A DNA stretch of 64,000 nt, from the NCBI GenBank assembly GCA_932521035.1, contig OW051494.1, forward strand, positions 6,062,001 through 6,126,000, written 5' to 3'. The DNA comes from Oscheius dolichura. Lineage: Eukaryota > Nematoda > Chromadorea > Rhabditida > Rhabditidae. The position numbers and the translations under genes were made by a program. Of this stretch, positions 25,580 through 37,115 are shown piece by piece. A model generated the notes under the pieces. It saw only the letters and a list, made by a program, of their open reading frames with translations. It ran no database searches and was not told the DNA's origin. Positions within the stretch are counted from its first letter, which is position 1, and each line of letters opens with the position of its first letter.

Positions 25580-27521
25580 CTAGCGGGCCCGGCGGACGCG
25601 GAAGACGAGGCCGACGTAGCCGAGAGCGTAGATGCCGAGGGTGTAGATGAACATGACGGCCCAGTTGGGGTAGAAGTTGTCCGGGTGGAAGCTGAGCTTG
25701 TCCATCACGACCTCGCCCGAGTCGAGACACGCCAGCGTCGGCTTGTTGTCCTTGTCGACACACTGGAAGGACTCGGCGCCTTGGAACTCGTTGACGATGA
25801 AGTTCTCGTAGCCGAAACGGAACCACGAGAGATACTGCACCCAGCTGATCCACGGTGGTAGCTGGTCCACGTTGACCATCAGGCCCCCGGTGATCGAGAG
25901 GATCGTCAGCAGCGGGCCCGTGATGGAGACGGCCACCGCGTACGAGGGCGACACCGCCGCCACACACATCCCCAGCGCCAGCACATTCCACTCCACTATC
26001 ATCCCATTGATCAGGGCCTGAAGAGAAGACTCGAGGACGAGGGCGGGAGGAGGACGCACCTTGAAGAAGGCGACAGTGTCCTGCTTGAAGCCGATGCCGA
26101 AGTAGGAGATGGCGATCATGAGCATGCCGTCGAAGGTGAAGAGCGGCAGGTAGGAGAGGATGCGGGCGAAATAGTAGGCGAAGACGGGGTAGATGCCGTC
26201 GTGGTACTCGCGGACGAGCAGCGAGAAGTCCAGCGGCATGTAGGCCTGGACGCCATAGATGGTGGCGTAGGTCATCTCGGCCATGTAGTAGAAGAGGGCC
26301 CCCGTCAGCGAGATGATGCCGTCCTGGGTGTGCTCCGTCCGGAAGTACAGCGCCACGAGGAACATGGCCATCGCCACCTTTTGGATGATCTTGGCCCGCA
26401 TAAGAGCCGGCGTTCGCATGTTGGCCTTGGCGTATCTGGGACGGGTGAAGGGACTAGAGGAGGAGGAGGGCTACCTGATGAAGAGGGCGTGGATCTGCTG
26501 CGAGACGAGGTTGCCGGTGTGCGGCTGGAGCTTCTTCATCTGCTTCTCCTCCTCCTTCTGCCTGTCCAACCGGCGGCGCAGGTTGCTCTGCTCGAAGTGG
26601 TCGGCGATCTTCTGGCAGCGCTCCTTGCACTCGTCCACCTTGTCCGGCCAGATGGCCAGCGTGTCGATGTAGTGGTCGGCGGGGTTGGTGTGGTCCGGCA
26701 GCATGTGGCCACATGTCGAGAAGAAGAGCACTGCCTCGTGGGGAATGCCGTGGAAGGCGACCCTCCCCTGGGCCAGGAAGACCACCTTGTCGAACAGTTC
26801 GAAGACCTCGGAACTCGGCTGGTGGATGGTGCAGATGATAGTTTTCCCGCTGTCGGCAGCCATCGCCTCGAGACGCTGGACGACGGTCATGGCCATGTGC
26901 GAGTCGAGGCCGGTGGTCGGCTCGTCGCAGAAGAGGATAGGCGGATTGTTGAGCATCTCCGTGGCGAAGGCCAGCCTCTTCATCTCGCCTCCCGAGATGC
27001 CCTTCACCAGCCCCGGGATGCCGATTCGACTGGACTGCGACCCCGTGAGCAGCATCTCCTCCATCACCTGCTGGACCCTCTCCTCCCGGTTCTTATCGCT
27101 GCACCGCAGCCGTAGCCTCGCCTGGATCAGCAGGTGCTCCCTTACCTAAAACTTGACGTCTTGGTCAGGGAAGAAGTCTACCGTCAAGGTGCCTACAAAG
27201 AGATCTTCCTGCTGGACATAGGCCGAAACAGAGGTCACGTTCTTGCCTATTTGGTGGCCGTTAACCAGAATTTCGCCTTCGACTGTCAGTCCCCTCAAGT
27301 TTCTTTGGAGCAGACTGTTCAGGAGGGTAGTTTTCCCCGCTCCACTAGCACCCATCAGGGCGACTACCTCACCCGGCAGAGCAATCCCACTGATTCCGTG
27401 GAGCAGTTGTCGTCCGGCCTTTGTGGTCACTTTTAGATTGTGCCATTGGATGGAACACGTTGGATCACCTGAAAGCTGATATCCCAGGCAACATAGGATA
27501 AGCACCACCTTCTTCAGACAT
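25580..27521 (-). CDS. ABCG (white-type) half-transporter
   Basis: The start is a short exon (MSEEG) joined over a 40-nt intron. The N-terminal ATPase domain has Walker A (GASGAGKTTLLNSLLQ), QQEDLFVGTLTVREHLLI, signature (GISGGEMKRLAFATEML), Walker B (ILFCDEPTTGLDSHMA) and H-loop (CTIHQPSSEVFELFD). This ATPase-first order is the ABCG hallmark. A linker rich in R/K/E follows, then six membrane segments (such as YMAEMTYATIYGVQAYMP and WNVLALGMCVAAVSPSY), an extracellular cysteine pair and a short tail ending FRVRRAR. Members export lipids, sterols or pigment precursors as dimers; the substrate is unknown here. About 600 residues, full length. GC-rich DNA. Confidence 0.93.
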
Positions 27522-27894
27522 GGTTTAGACGGAAAGTGAATTTTCTTTAATGGATTAAAAAACGGATCTGACCAGACCAGATTGATGACTTGACCTGCAG
27601 TCTTCTGTAAACAATTGAAACCGCAGGCTCCAACGAGGGATAACTTTAGATAAAAAGGGAAAGAACGGTGAGATATGCAACAACAACGAACAACGAACTC
27701 CTCGAAGAATTTGAATTGAAGATTCGCGGCACGAGGTTGCTGTCCGAAAACACAGCACACTCGGCATTTTTGATTCTCCTTTCCTAAACATACGTTTTTT
27801 TACTTTTTCTTGTCTACCTGGTTGTCTATTTGTCTACAATTTGCCATGCATATGCACATTCTTCTGTAATGTCAATTATTAAGCTATTGTTTAG
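27522..27894. other. divergent region between ABCG and the plus-strand gene
   Basis: 373 bp separate two divergent starts. It is less GC-rich than the ABCG gene and marks the shift to AT-rich DNA. It ends in TTTAG touching the next start codon. No other feature seen. Confidence 0.45.
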
Positions 27895-30800
27895 ATGGAT
27901 GACTGTGGTCGATCACCGATTCGCTCGGGTCTAATTGTCATGGCAGATTGTAGAACGCACTCTCATATCCGTGGAGCAGTTCTGGATCTAGAAGAACTTT
28001 TGGTTTGTTTCCTTTTAAAATCAATGTTAGATAGATACGGTATCCACGTATATGCTTGATGTTCAAGACAGTAAACCTCTTATAAATGCAGAACTGTTTT
28101 CAATTTAAAAAATACTCTACCGAGGACTTATATGAGAGCTGATGCATTTTTACATACATCACCAGCTTTGCTGTGGAATTTGAAAGTTCATTATTAGATT
28201 TTCTTTATAATCGCATGGAATAAAACAAAATTTACAGGAGACAGGTTTCGTCTGTATCAGATGCATTTCATCGGAGGCGTTCAGACTTCCTTCAGCAAAA
28301 ATGAATTTGGAGCTATCTGTAAGAAAGAATTTAGAGTAAGCCATAGAAAATATATTTCTAATACCTTTAGGCGTCGTCTAAACAGGCCACTTATTTTTGG
28401 TGACATTATTGAATACAATATCGAAGAGCATTTGGATAAACGGGGATTTATTAGATCTTTTGAAAGGCTTGCACCATATATAAAATCCCGCATGAAAGAT
28501 GGGGAAGGGCAAGTAAGTGGTGTTTTAATATATGGGTTACATCATAGTTCAAGATACTTCTGGAAGGCATTGTTAATCCAATAGACCCAGCCCAATTTTA
28601 TACCAGTTATTTTCGAAATATTACAATTCGTAAGTCTCACTGAGTACAAAATTATCGGAAATACTTCCAGCAACTAAGCATCAAAAAGAAGCATCTCCAA
28701 ACGTTTACATAGAAGCATGGATAACTATCTATTACAGAGATTGTGTGCAGTCAGAGGTCGGCAGTATCGACTATGAGTTCGATTCATTTAACCGTGTCTG
28801 TAGCTTGGAGAAACAGTTTGATGTCGGAACGGCAGTTTGTTATTTCTTCTACCCTGTAGTAGTTTTTAGCCGTGGAATAAAGCCAATCTCCATTTTTGCG
28901 TTTTTGCAATTGATGACGATGACGAAGAGGATAGTGAGTATGGGGCATTTGCTGTACATATTGCGAATCCAAAGAAGATATCCAATCGCCCAGATTTGGT
29001 ATTAGAGGCAACTTCTTTTCTACTCTTTTAGGAATTATACAAAAGGGAAGCTTACATGACGGGTGACCGCTCCTTTTTACTGCTTGAATTTCCGCAGTAC
29101 AAATGTCTCGCTCCTTTAAAAAAAGTTGAAGATAACTTGCAAACCGGTAATTTGAAGAGGTACGCTTTAGAACATTTATTTAGGAAACCTTTATCTTGTG
29201 GATTGTTTTTGGAACCCATTTGAAAAAATGTATATGGTTTCAAATACTGGCCCTTCTAAAAAGCCTGATACTCTGTGTATAGATCCTGAAACAAAGTTGG
29301 TAAGATTCCATACTCACATAAATTCTTATATTCTTAGCTGCGACATCACGTTGTGGAACATCCAAAATATCGCGGTATTTTCTATAGTGAATTATTTGGA
29401 TATATGGACGATCCTAACGGTATTTTGGCGTTTTTGCACTTTTCTAAAAATCGCAATAATTCTGTGCCGGTAATATGTTAACGTTCATTTTAAAATGATC
29501 TCTACTACAGGTTGCAATATTAGACGACGGCCCTTCGCGTAGTGGACAGCTACGTTTCCGAATTGCAAGAGTGCTTGGGGATAAAGCGGAGAAGCTACAA
29601 AAAATTCTGGAAGAGGAGGTGAGGTTTCTTAAATAGTTTAAAAAAACGTTTGCAGGTCATTGTATCTGATGCATTTGGTGTGGTTATTAATGATAATTAT
29701 GTCTTCTGTGCACTTCATAGTCCTCTAACATTTGTGTATGTTTTATTTTATAATATTTTGTTTATGCATATTCGTTCAGATTCGACTCAAACGATAAGCC
29801 ACCTGATGTAGGTGCGCAAATTATTTTTGAGGCTAAATACGATAACGATAAAAAGAAGTTTTATATCACATCGTGGAAGATAAATTCTACATTGGATCTG
29901 CTTGCGGTTAAGAAAAAGCGCATGCTGAAAAATGATGGAGAAAAGGAGCAGGTATGACTGTAATATATTATGATTGTTGGCTAGACGATCTTCCAAGTGA
30001 AAATAAGACGATGTCCTGAAACCAAATTGGATAAGATGTTCTATTGCGACGAGTTTGGCATTATTGATGACAATTTGGGAATTATTGCCGACGATGGCCA
30101 CAATGGGCAGAGAGAGTAAATACATTTAAACTTGGCCCTATCAGCTGCAGGTATGATGTATGGCTGTCGCCTTCACTAGTTGAAATACATGAAATTACCC
30201 CGCGGACTCCGTTTCATATTGTTGCTGCAGGAAAAGATGTTCCTGCTGATCGCTATAAGGTTGCTAATCTTTGCTTTATAATAGTATTCTATAGAAGCCT
30301 GATGTATCAGCCAAGAACCAGAAAATCAACAGCCAGCTTTACCACCAGCTTCTGAGAGCTCAATTATCATATGATAACACCTTCATGGTTACTTTTCCCC
30401 ATTATATATCCTCTGTTTAGCGTCGTCCAAATGCTTCCGTGACAGTTCAATCCAAAGCTAATGATTCAGAATCAGTTTCCTCCGTAGCAACAGATAGTTC
30501 GGTATATTCTGTAAGTTTTTTTTCCGTAAACTAATTAATGTTTTCCAGCACACAGTTAACACCTATAATGAAGAAAATTTCAAAGATCACTCGAGTAGTT
30601 TGAATAGTCAGCAATTGGGTACTCAGTCGAAATATGAGAGCAGTCGTCGCTTAAGTGTAGATAGTGTTTCTGCCCGTGGATCTGTTGTCGATGACATTTC
30701 AAACATTGACCAGGTATTATAACAGATAGTTCCTGAATTCTTCGAATGTAGCGCATGAGTAATTTCAATCTCTACGATGATCGTTCATCACAGCATTCAC

Positions 30801-31257
30801 ATTACTCGAGCATGAGTAGCAATTCGAAAAGAGTAATTTCCAGTTTCTATATCTTTCTAATGTGTTAAGCGTATAAACGATGATTCATGCTCCCTTCGTA
30901 CGGATGATGGAGCCAGTGAGCCGACTAGGCAAAAGCGTAAGAAGGAGCTCGTCCCGAAGGTTGGTTTGATCTCAGGAGCCATTTAATTTTTTTAAATTTA
31001 TATTTTAGTATTCTGGTCCTATACTTGCCAGTGATAATTCTAAACACCAGTTCGACGTGGTAGAGACGCTTTTTCGTCTGAAAGAGCATGTACCTCATTC
31101 CAATTGCGGCTCAAAATGCGCTTCGGACTGTCCATATATTAATGCAATTGCTCAACTTATTGTAGAAGAGCCGGAATTTTGGGAAGAAACTACGATGCAC
31201 TATCCTGCCATTGCAATGGAATTGGTTCGAGTATGTAAGGATCCTCGCGGTAGATAA
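27895..31257 (+). CDS. large uncharacterised protein, many short exons
   Basis: ATG directly after TTTAG. About 20 exons of consistent phase joined by 24-60-nt introns give some 900 residues. Segments include RRLNRPLIFGDIIEYNIEE, FKILLEGIVNPIDPAQFYTS, an acidic run (IDDDDEEDSEYGAFAVHI), NLYLVDCFWNPFEKMYMVSN, NGILAFLHFSKNRNNSVPV, VIVSDAFGVVINDNYVF and DDNLGIIADDGHNGQ. These read like a series of repeated small beta-rich modules (a turn-FGxI/V pattern). The middle is Ser/Asn/Gln-rich and probably disordered. A C-terminal domain has SNCGSKCASDCPY with several cysteines. No signal peptide or transmembrane segment. Family not recognised. AT-rich. First of a plus-strand run leading to UFM1, TOM7 and PISD. 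Confidence 0.7.
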
Positions 31258-31816
31258 ACGGATTATTTCTTTTGTTAGGCATTACTTGTTTTTCTTTTTG
31301 CAAAATGAATTTTGCTATGATTTGTCTCTTGTTTTTTGAATGATGTTTTCGTTTTACGAGGGGCACACAAGAATGAAACTTGTTGTCGATCGGCTGTCGC
31401 GTTTTAAAGCATGCAGCATGTTTCCGTCATTCTGTCAGTTGCAATTGTTGGGTTAGAAAACCCAGAAATTGACCTTTCAAATTTATAGGATATACGCTTC
31501 ATGTATAGCACTGCATTGTTCGTCAGCAGATGTTACCCTCGAGTCAACATGCAGTAATTGCACCAGTTGTTCGCTAAATAAGTCCAGGTGCTTGTATTTT
31601 TTAATGGTATTTTCCACTATCCAGATTTTGCGGAATCGTCAGTAATAGGACCTGCCAGTGTTCCCACTCTATCCCCTACACATGCTCGCGTACACCAAAC
31701 GTAGCCAACTCGGTTATGTTAACCTATTGCTCTTTGACTGGTACTGCTACATATACATACCCATATAGCTTTCTTCTCAGAAAATATTTCCTTGCCGGCA
31801 CCTCAAATCCATCGAG
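31258..31816. other. intergenic stretch, no gene seen
   Basis: About 560 bp of AT-rich DNA with short frames only. Several TTTTTAG/CTCAG-like acceptors occur. It probably holds the 3' untranslated region of the large gene. Confidence 0.4.
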
Positions 31817-32539
31817 ATGGAAACGCAGCCGTTTCAGTTACTGTTCAACGATTTTTCACACTGCCCGAGTTTGAAAACAGGAATATCTCTAATCTTCTGC
31901 TCATCGCTCATTTCTTCAGTCCCGTTAGTGCTTCAAATAATTTTTTTTAAAATATATATTCGATAGGCCACAGCTATTTGCCAAGATGTCCACGCGATAC
32001 AAGCACAAAGAAGAGACAATTCAGGATGTATTTTACGGGTAAAAATGGCTATTCCGGGAGTAGACCATCGGACGGATGACGTGAATAGTGCCATATTATC
32101 TAAGTCTAAATAATATCTATAGCACTATTACTACGACGATGGGAGTGATCTAGAAGCCAGTTTTTCAACGGAGATGTTTGAAGGTGCCAATGAAGTTATT
32201 TTCTGGACAGAAGTAACCCTTCAACAGATTGAAACCACATCGAGGGATAAATTAAACTTTTTCTCTAGAATTCGATCGCCTCCGGTTAGGCATATAATCC
32301 ACGGTTTGTATCATGTAAGTGAAACGAAAATATTTTATATATAGCCACTACACCTCTCTCTTCATCGGCCCCCAAACAGAATAACCCGAAGTAATAAATA
32401 TGCCCACCCTCTACTATTGATGTTTTGACAAATGGCACATATAGAAGCATATTTTTCATAAGTTGAACTGAACAGATGTACTCTCTTTCGCCCACCTTTC
32501 GATAACGCGTGGAAACACAACGTTTTAAAGGACCGCTAG
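31817..32539 (+). CDS. hypothetical small protein upstream of UFM1
   Basis: A frame from METQPFQLLFNDF continues across four GT-AG introns to NAWKHNVLKDR and stop at 32537-32539, about 165 residues. The N-terminal ~40 residues include a hydrophobic stretch (GISLIFCSSLISSVP) that could be a membrane anchor. Then come MSTRYKHKEETIQD, DDGSDLEASFSTEMFEG and NEVIFWTEVTLQQIE. No family recognised. Translation might instead start at the internal Met near 31990. Its stop is 97 bp before the UFM1 start, so the two may be co-transcribed. Coding status is supported only by frame continuity. Confidence 0.4.
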
Positions 32540-32635
32540 TAAACAAGCCCTACAGTGGGGTATTCCATCACCATTTGGCGTTTATGCCAAAAACACACTG
32601 CTATATTATACAAAGAACAACTGCATACTCCATTG

Positions 32636-33070
32636 ATGTCGGACACATCCTCACCCAATACTTGTTCGAAGGTCACGTTCAAAATCACGCTAACAAGTGA
32701 TCCAAAGCTCCCCTTCAAAGTGTAAGTTTCGTCTAGTTTCTGTCTATTATACTATAGGTTAGTCTTTTTTTAAAAGTTGTACAAATATATCCACTGTGCA
32801 CAAACAATATGTTTAGCTTATCCGTCCCTGAAGGAACACCTTTCACAGCTGTTCTGAAGTATGTTGCAGAAGAGTTCAAGGTGGGTTTTAGATATTTTCT
32901 TAAAACTTTGCATCATTTCAACGTCATAGGTATTTTAGGTTCCTGCAGCCACTTCAGCAATCATAACAAATGAAGGAGTAGGCATCAATCCATCTCAATC
33001 AGCAGGAAATGTTTTTCTGAAGCACGGAAGTGAATTACGCTTGATTCCTCGAGATCGTGTTGGCCATTAG
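32636..33070 (+). CDS. UFM1: ubiquitin-fold modifier 1 precursor
   Basis: Three exons encode the whole UFM1 fold: [38 protein letters not shown], and [20 protein letters not shown], ending [14 protein letters not shown]1 is conjugated through its exposed C-terminal glycine by UBA5-UFC1-UFL1, mainly on ER-bound ribosomes. The precursor here has one residue (His) after the glycine, where human has Ser-Cys, so processing by a UFSP-type protease would still be needed. The start gives an 11-residue N-terminal extension ([11 protein letters not shown]) compared with human. Introns are 60-100 nt. Fully conserved otherwise. Confidence 0.95.
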
Positions 33071-33151
33071 CCACTGGTTGATCTAAAATGTTTGTTTTAT
33101 ACTGTGATTTTTATGAGGTTTCTGGGGGGAGCGTTTATAAATATTAAAAAA

Positions 33152-33157
33152 AATAAA
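33152..33157 (+). terminator. polyadenylation signal of UFM1 gene
   Basis: AATAAA 82 bp after the UFM1 stop, before the TOM7 start. Confidence 0.55.
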
Positions 33158-33249
33158 ACTCCATTGTTATTATTCAGCGGATTGCCATATTGTATATTGT
33201 TTCTTCTTCTTATTGTGCCGTATTGAATTTTATCAATTTTGTTTCAGAA

Positions 33250-33411
33250 ATGCAATTGTCTGTCAGTCAGAAAAATTTTGTTAATAAGGGGCTTAATGTT
33301 GCAACATTCGCCGTACGATGGGGCTTTGTTCCATTTGTTGTCTATCTCGGCTTCAAGCAAGGACCAGATCCACTTCCTAATGGACAGGCACGATATTTTA
33401 AATCATCTTAA
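33250..33411 (+). CDS. TOMM7: mitochondrial outer-membrane translocase subunit TOM7
   Basis: A 53-residue intronless frame: MQLSVSQKNFVNKGLNVA, then FAVRWGFVPFVVYLGFKQG, the single tail-anchor membrane segment typical of TOM7, then PDPLPNG and a short tail. TOM7 modulates assembly and stability of the TOM import pore. The Met at 33250 was chosen because it gives the normal family length. It sits 3 bp after a strong TTTGTTTCAG acceptor, and the in-frame codons upstream are probably leader. 179 bp after UFM1 and 280 bp before PISD. Confidence 0.9.
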   Translation: MQLSVSQKNFVNKGLNVATFAVRWGFVPFVVYLGFKQGPDPLPNGQARYFKSS

Positions 33412-33503
33412 TCAAGTATATGTCAGATCGTACCGCTTTCCATTGGAAGCCTATTGTGGAACTGAAATCACTTCGTTACCTCCTGTTGTCAACTTTAGAT
33501 TTC

Positions 33504-33509
33504 AATAAA
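33504..33509 (+). terminator. polyadenylation signal of TOM7 gene
   Basis: AATAAA about 93 bp after the TOM7 stop. Confidence 0.55.
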
Positions 33510-33691
33510 TATAGAATTTTCCAAGTTTTTTTCATATAAAAACAGGTTTATTAGTCCTTATTTCCTAGACATATGTTATGTAGCCAGATGAAACCTTCGC
33601 GGTATTATCTCCTAGGTATTTTGTTTATTTTGAACTTGAGATCCGGCTCCAACATTGTTTTCAGTGATTCCTTTACAGGTTACCGGATGTG

Positions 33692-36600
33692 ATGTTTCGA
33701 ATTTTTTTCAAGTTTCATCCTGTGCAATATCAGCAGTTTTCAGCCGCATGCAATATTAAAGTGAGTGTAATGCTATACTAAAATATGGAAGAGGATTTTA
33801 TATAAAAGGTATATGTATTATATTTATATTTAGCGTCGGCCAGTCTCATCCCATCGTTTGTTATGTGTAAATATAACGAGAAGAGCATGTAGTACAGGTT
33901 CAACAAGTGCACCACCAAGGAAAAAAGGTCGGTTAACTTTTTTGGTCGAGTAAAATGGAAGGTCTGCTAAACACATATTTCCAATCAAAAATTACTCATC
34001 ACCAATTTTTTTAAAAGGAAAGAAACTCTTTTGCGACTAGGCTTGTTAAAAAAAATAGTAGTGAGTCACCACGGGTATTCCCCATGTCTGATGATGGTTG
34101 TTTTCCCACGCCATACGTGTCTATTTATATAGAATAACTAGTTTCCCTTCATAAAGAGTGTATAACAAAAACAGATTACTGCATGTGATGCATTAATGAA
34201 CAAAGACCTAATAATGCGTTGCTTCCTTTTTATGCATTTCTTTCGTGAAATATATTAATTGCATCGTGATTCCGACTCTCGAAAATGCTGTTTGCGCATA
34301 TGTGGCCTAAGGTCAGCGCTCGGTCACGTGTTATTGTGACTCAAATGACCATTGTCGATCGCCTGATGTTCGTCCCCATAGGCTTAATTGTACACAAGTC
34401 TTTTTACTCCATATAATCTCTGTCCACGATTTTCTCATGGTCTCCGCTTTGCTCCTTATGAATTATTATTATTTCGTACAATTTATACCAGTAACTTCCG
34501 AAATAATAGAGGCTTTCGATTATTTGATCTACTGCCTAGTTTTGGAACGGTGGTGATAAGGTTACTGGGAAAGCCGCTGTCTTCAACAATCGCTGTTTTG
34601 GGTAGGCGGCAAAGGGAAGAAACCAGTCGTTCCGCCTTTTTCTGTAGTCGATCAACAGTAGCCGGGGTTTAAAGCTGTTTCGCGCAAGTAGCCGTCTATT
34701 TACATCAACGATAATGGGATTTTGTTTTAATTATAACCTGTTAAATTTATATAATAATAAGAGGAAGTTGTCACAGCATGATACCTGTATTCTAAAAAGT
34801 ACTTTTATTATATTCGATAAAATTACCCATTGAGTCTATGGGCTGCGTGATGTCTGCACTACTTGAATGTATTCAAGCTATCTACATTTCCGAATGCAGA
34901 TATGAAGGTGTCCCGGCCAAGGGCTGTCTCCTTGATTGTGGCGGTATAAAAAGATTCCTTTATCACTGCGCCCTTTAATCTCCGTCTGGAAAAAGCGTTT
35001 ATAACTAATAATATCGATGAGTATGCTTATAGTTAAATAGTTTGTAATCACCTTTGAGGTTCCTATTTGCCTCTACATCCTTTGCGCATTAGATTTTTCG
35101 AGATTGCCTTATTCTCTCGATATTTAGTCCCATTTTATACCCACCGTTGTAGTGGTACTCTTCATCTGTACATATTGTTTTTCTAGCGACCTGCTTTTTT
35201 GTTTTCTAAAAGCACCTTCACGTCAACCAAACTGTCTCTCATCGTGGATTCGTTGTACATAGCTATGGAAATGATGTACAATCCATTTATCATAGTATTT
35301 ACCCTGTGTAAGTAGATCACTACAATTTTTCATCGGTGTGACCATCATGTTCTGTTCCTCACACTGATAACTGATTCCTCAATTATCACCGCGTTTGAAT
35401 TATTGCCAAAAATATAGCCTGAACTGGTACCACATGGATTTAGAAACTAGTAACAGTTTGAAATTCATTGTATTTTTTTCAGGGGGATGGATCAAATGGC
35501 TGTCTTTAAGCACTATATTCTTGGGAGGAGTCTCGTATCTTGGTTACCTCTTTACCCCGGATTGGAGAGAAATTATTGACAGCAAACATTACTATTCTAA
35601 CTGGAAGGTTTGTTCTGTTAAAGTGTACCCACAATTTGGGAGATTTATGGGGTGATCGAGGTGTCGCGGACAATTTTGTAGATAAAATACATAATCAGCA
35701 AATTCCAGAGGAGCCATGGAAAGCAATTTCGCTCCAAACAATTAAGATTATTTTATTTTAAAAATATTATTAACAATCCCTTATGAGGCATTTTTAGATC
35801 CGTACATATCTTTCCATGCCTTTCAATGCAGCATCACGTATTGTTGGAGGATTTGCTAATCGCGAAATTCCCTTATGGCTAAGGGAACCTTTATTGGGAC
35901 TTTTTGCTCGTGCCTACGACTGTCGTATGGACGAAGCTGTGGAATCTGATTTTAAGGCATACCCATCGTTTGCCGCTTTCTTTAATCGCAAGCTTCGAAA
36001 GGAAGCTCGACCTATTAGTGCTAGTCCGCTGGTAATTCGGTTTAAAATTATTGTTTATTTTCTTTTAGGTTTCTCCAGCCGACGGAGTAGTATTGCATTT
36101 TGGTAAAGTGGAAGATGGAAAGATCGAGTACGTCAAAGGTCATGATTATGACATCAGCAGTTTCTTGGGAGACACCGATATGCCTTCACAGGTTTACAGA
36201 TTAAATTTATTTGAACTAAACGCTTTAAAGGATGAATTAGATCTTTATCAAGTAGTAATCTACCTCGCTCCGGGTAACTACCATGCCTTCCACTCACCTT
36301 CTCGGTGGTTGGCAAAACAATGCAGACATTATCCTGGACTTCTTTTGTCAGTGCGGCCTACACTTTTAAGTCATGTCCCTCATCTATTCTGTCTTAATGA
36401 AAGAGTAGTTATTAATGGTACTTGGAAACACGGCTTTTTTTCAATGTCTGCTGTTGCAGCAACAAACGTTGGAGATATTGTTATTGATGCGGTATGTATA
36501 CGTTCTAATTCAGTTCTACCGTATTTTTGTTAGCTTCTTTATTTATAGCATTTCTCTGTAATTTTCAGGAGCCATCCTTGCGTACCAATATAATACAGCG

Positions 36601-36839
36601 GAGAAGATTCACCAAAAAGCAAGGCCCGTATACAGAGTTACCTCTTCACGCACCTTTCGTTGCAGGCGATCGTGTTGGAGAATTTCGCTTAGGCTCTACC
36701 ATTGTTCTTGTAGGTTTTTCTGTAGGCCGATATTTTTCGTTAGTTATAGGTTTTCCAAGCTCCTCCTACAATAAAGTTTGCTATCAAAGCCGGTGATCCC
36801 TTGCGATATGGCCAAAGTTTAGTAGTAGACGGTGTTTGA
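33692..36839 (+). CDS. PISD: mitochondrial phosphatidylserine decarboxylase
   Basis: Converts phosphatidylserine to phosphatidylethanolamine in the mitochondrial inner membrane. The N-terminus is a mitochondrial presequence ([14 protein letters not shown], then [16 protein letters not shown]), then one membrane segment ([19 protein letters not shown]). Catalytic-domain landmarks are [67 protein letters not shown] and [20 protein letters not shown]. Near the end, RLGSTIVLV contains the LGST self-cleavage site whose Ser becomes the pyruvoyl cofactor. The gene has a 1555-nt intron after exon 2, very long for this locus, and a ~190-nt intron after the membrane segment. All key residues are present. 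Confidence 0.93.
33928..35482 (+). other. 1555-nt intron of the PISD gene
   Basis: GT at 33928 follows the presequence exon (APPRKK), and a TTTTTTTCAG acceptor ends at 35482 before the membrane-segment exon. Phase is preserved. The content is AT-rich with a GC-moderate patch near 34290-34390 containing GTCACGTG (an E-box) and short inverted repeats. No gene, element ends or repeat family were recognised within it. Confidence 0.65.
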
Positions 36840-37115
36840 ATCATGTCGTGAATCACGATTCTCGTCTACAAAGGTGCTGATCGCATTGTAGAAAAGGATA
36901 GAGATCGAACGCACTCGACCTGCATTCTCTTTGAGTGCCATTTGACTGTAAAGTTCCATATTAGTCAATAATGTTTTCTGGTATTGCGGGTACTTCCCCT
37001 CGACGATGTTTGCGTCTAAAATCAGGTATTATTAGTCAAGATTATATTTTTGTTTATTGTCCTGTAATAATTTGATATTATCAGGCCGACTTCAAATATT
37101 ATGTAAATAATAAAG

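Noticed and set aside
26201..27115. Plus-strand 304-codon open frame opposite the ABCG gene
   Set aside because: Antisense shadow of the ABCG exons, which carry all catalytic motifs on the minus strand.
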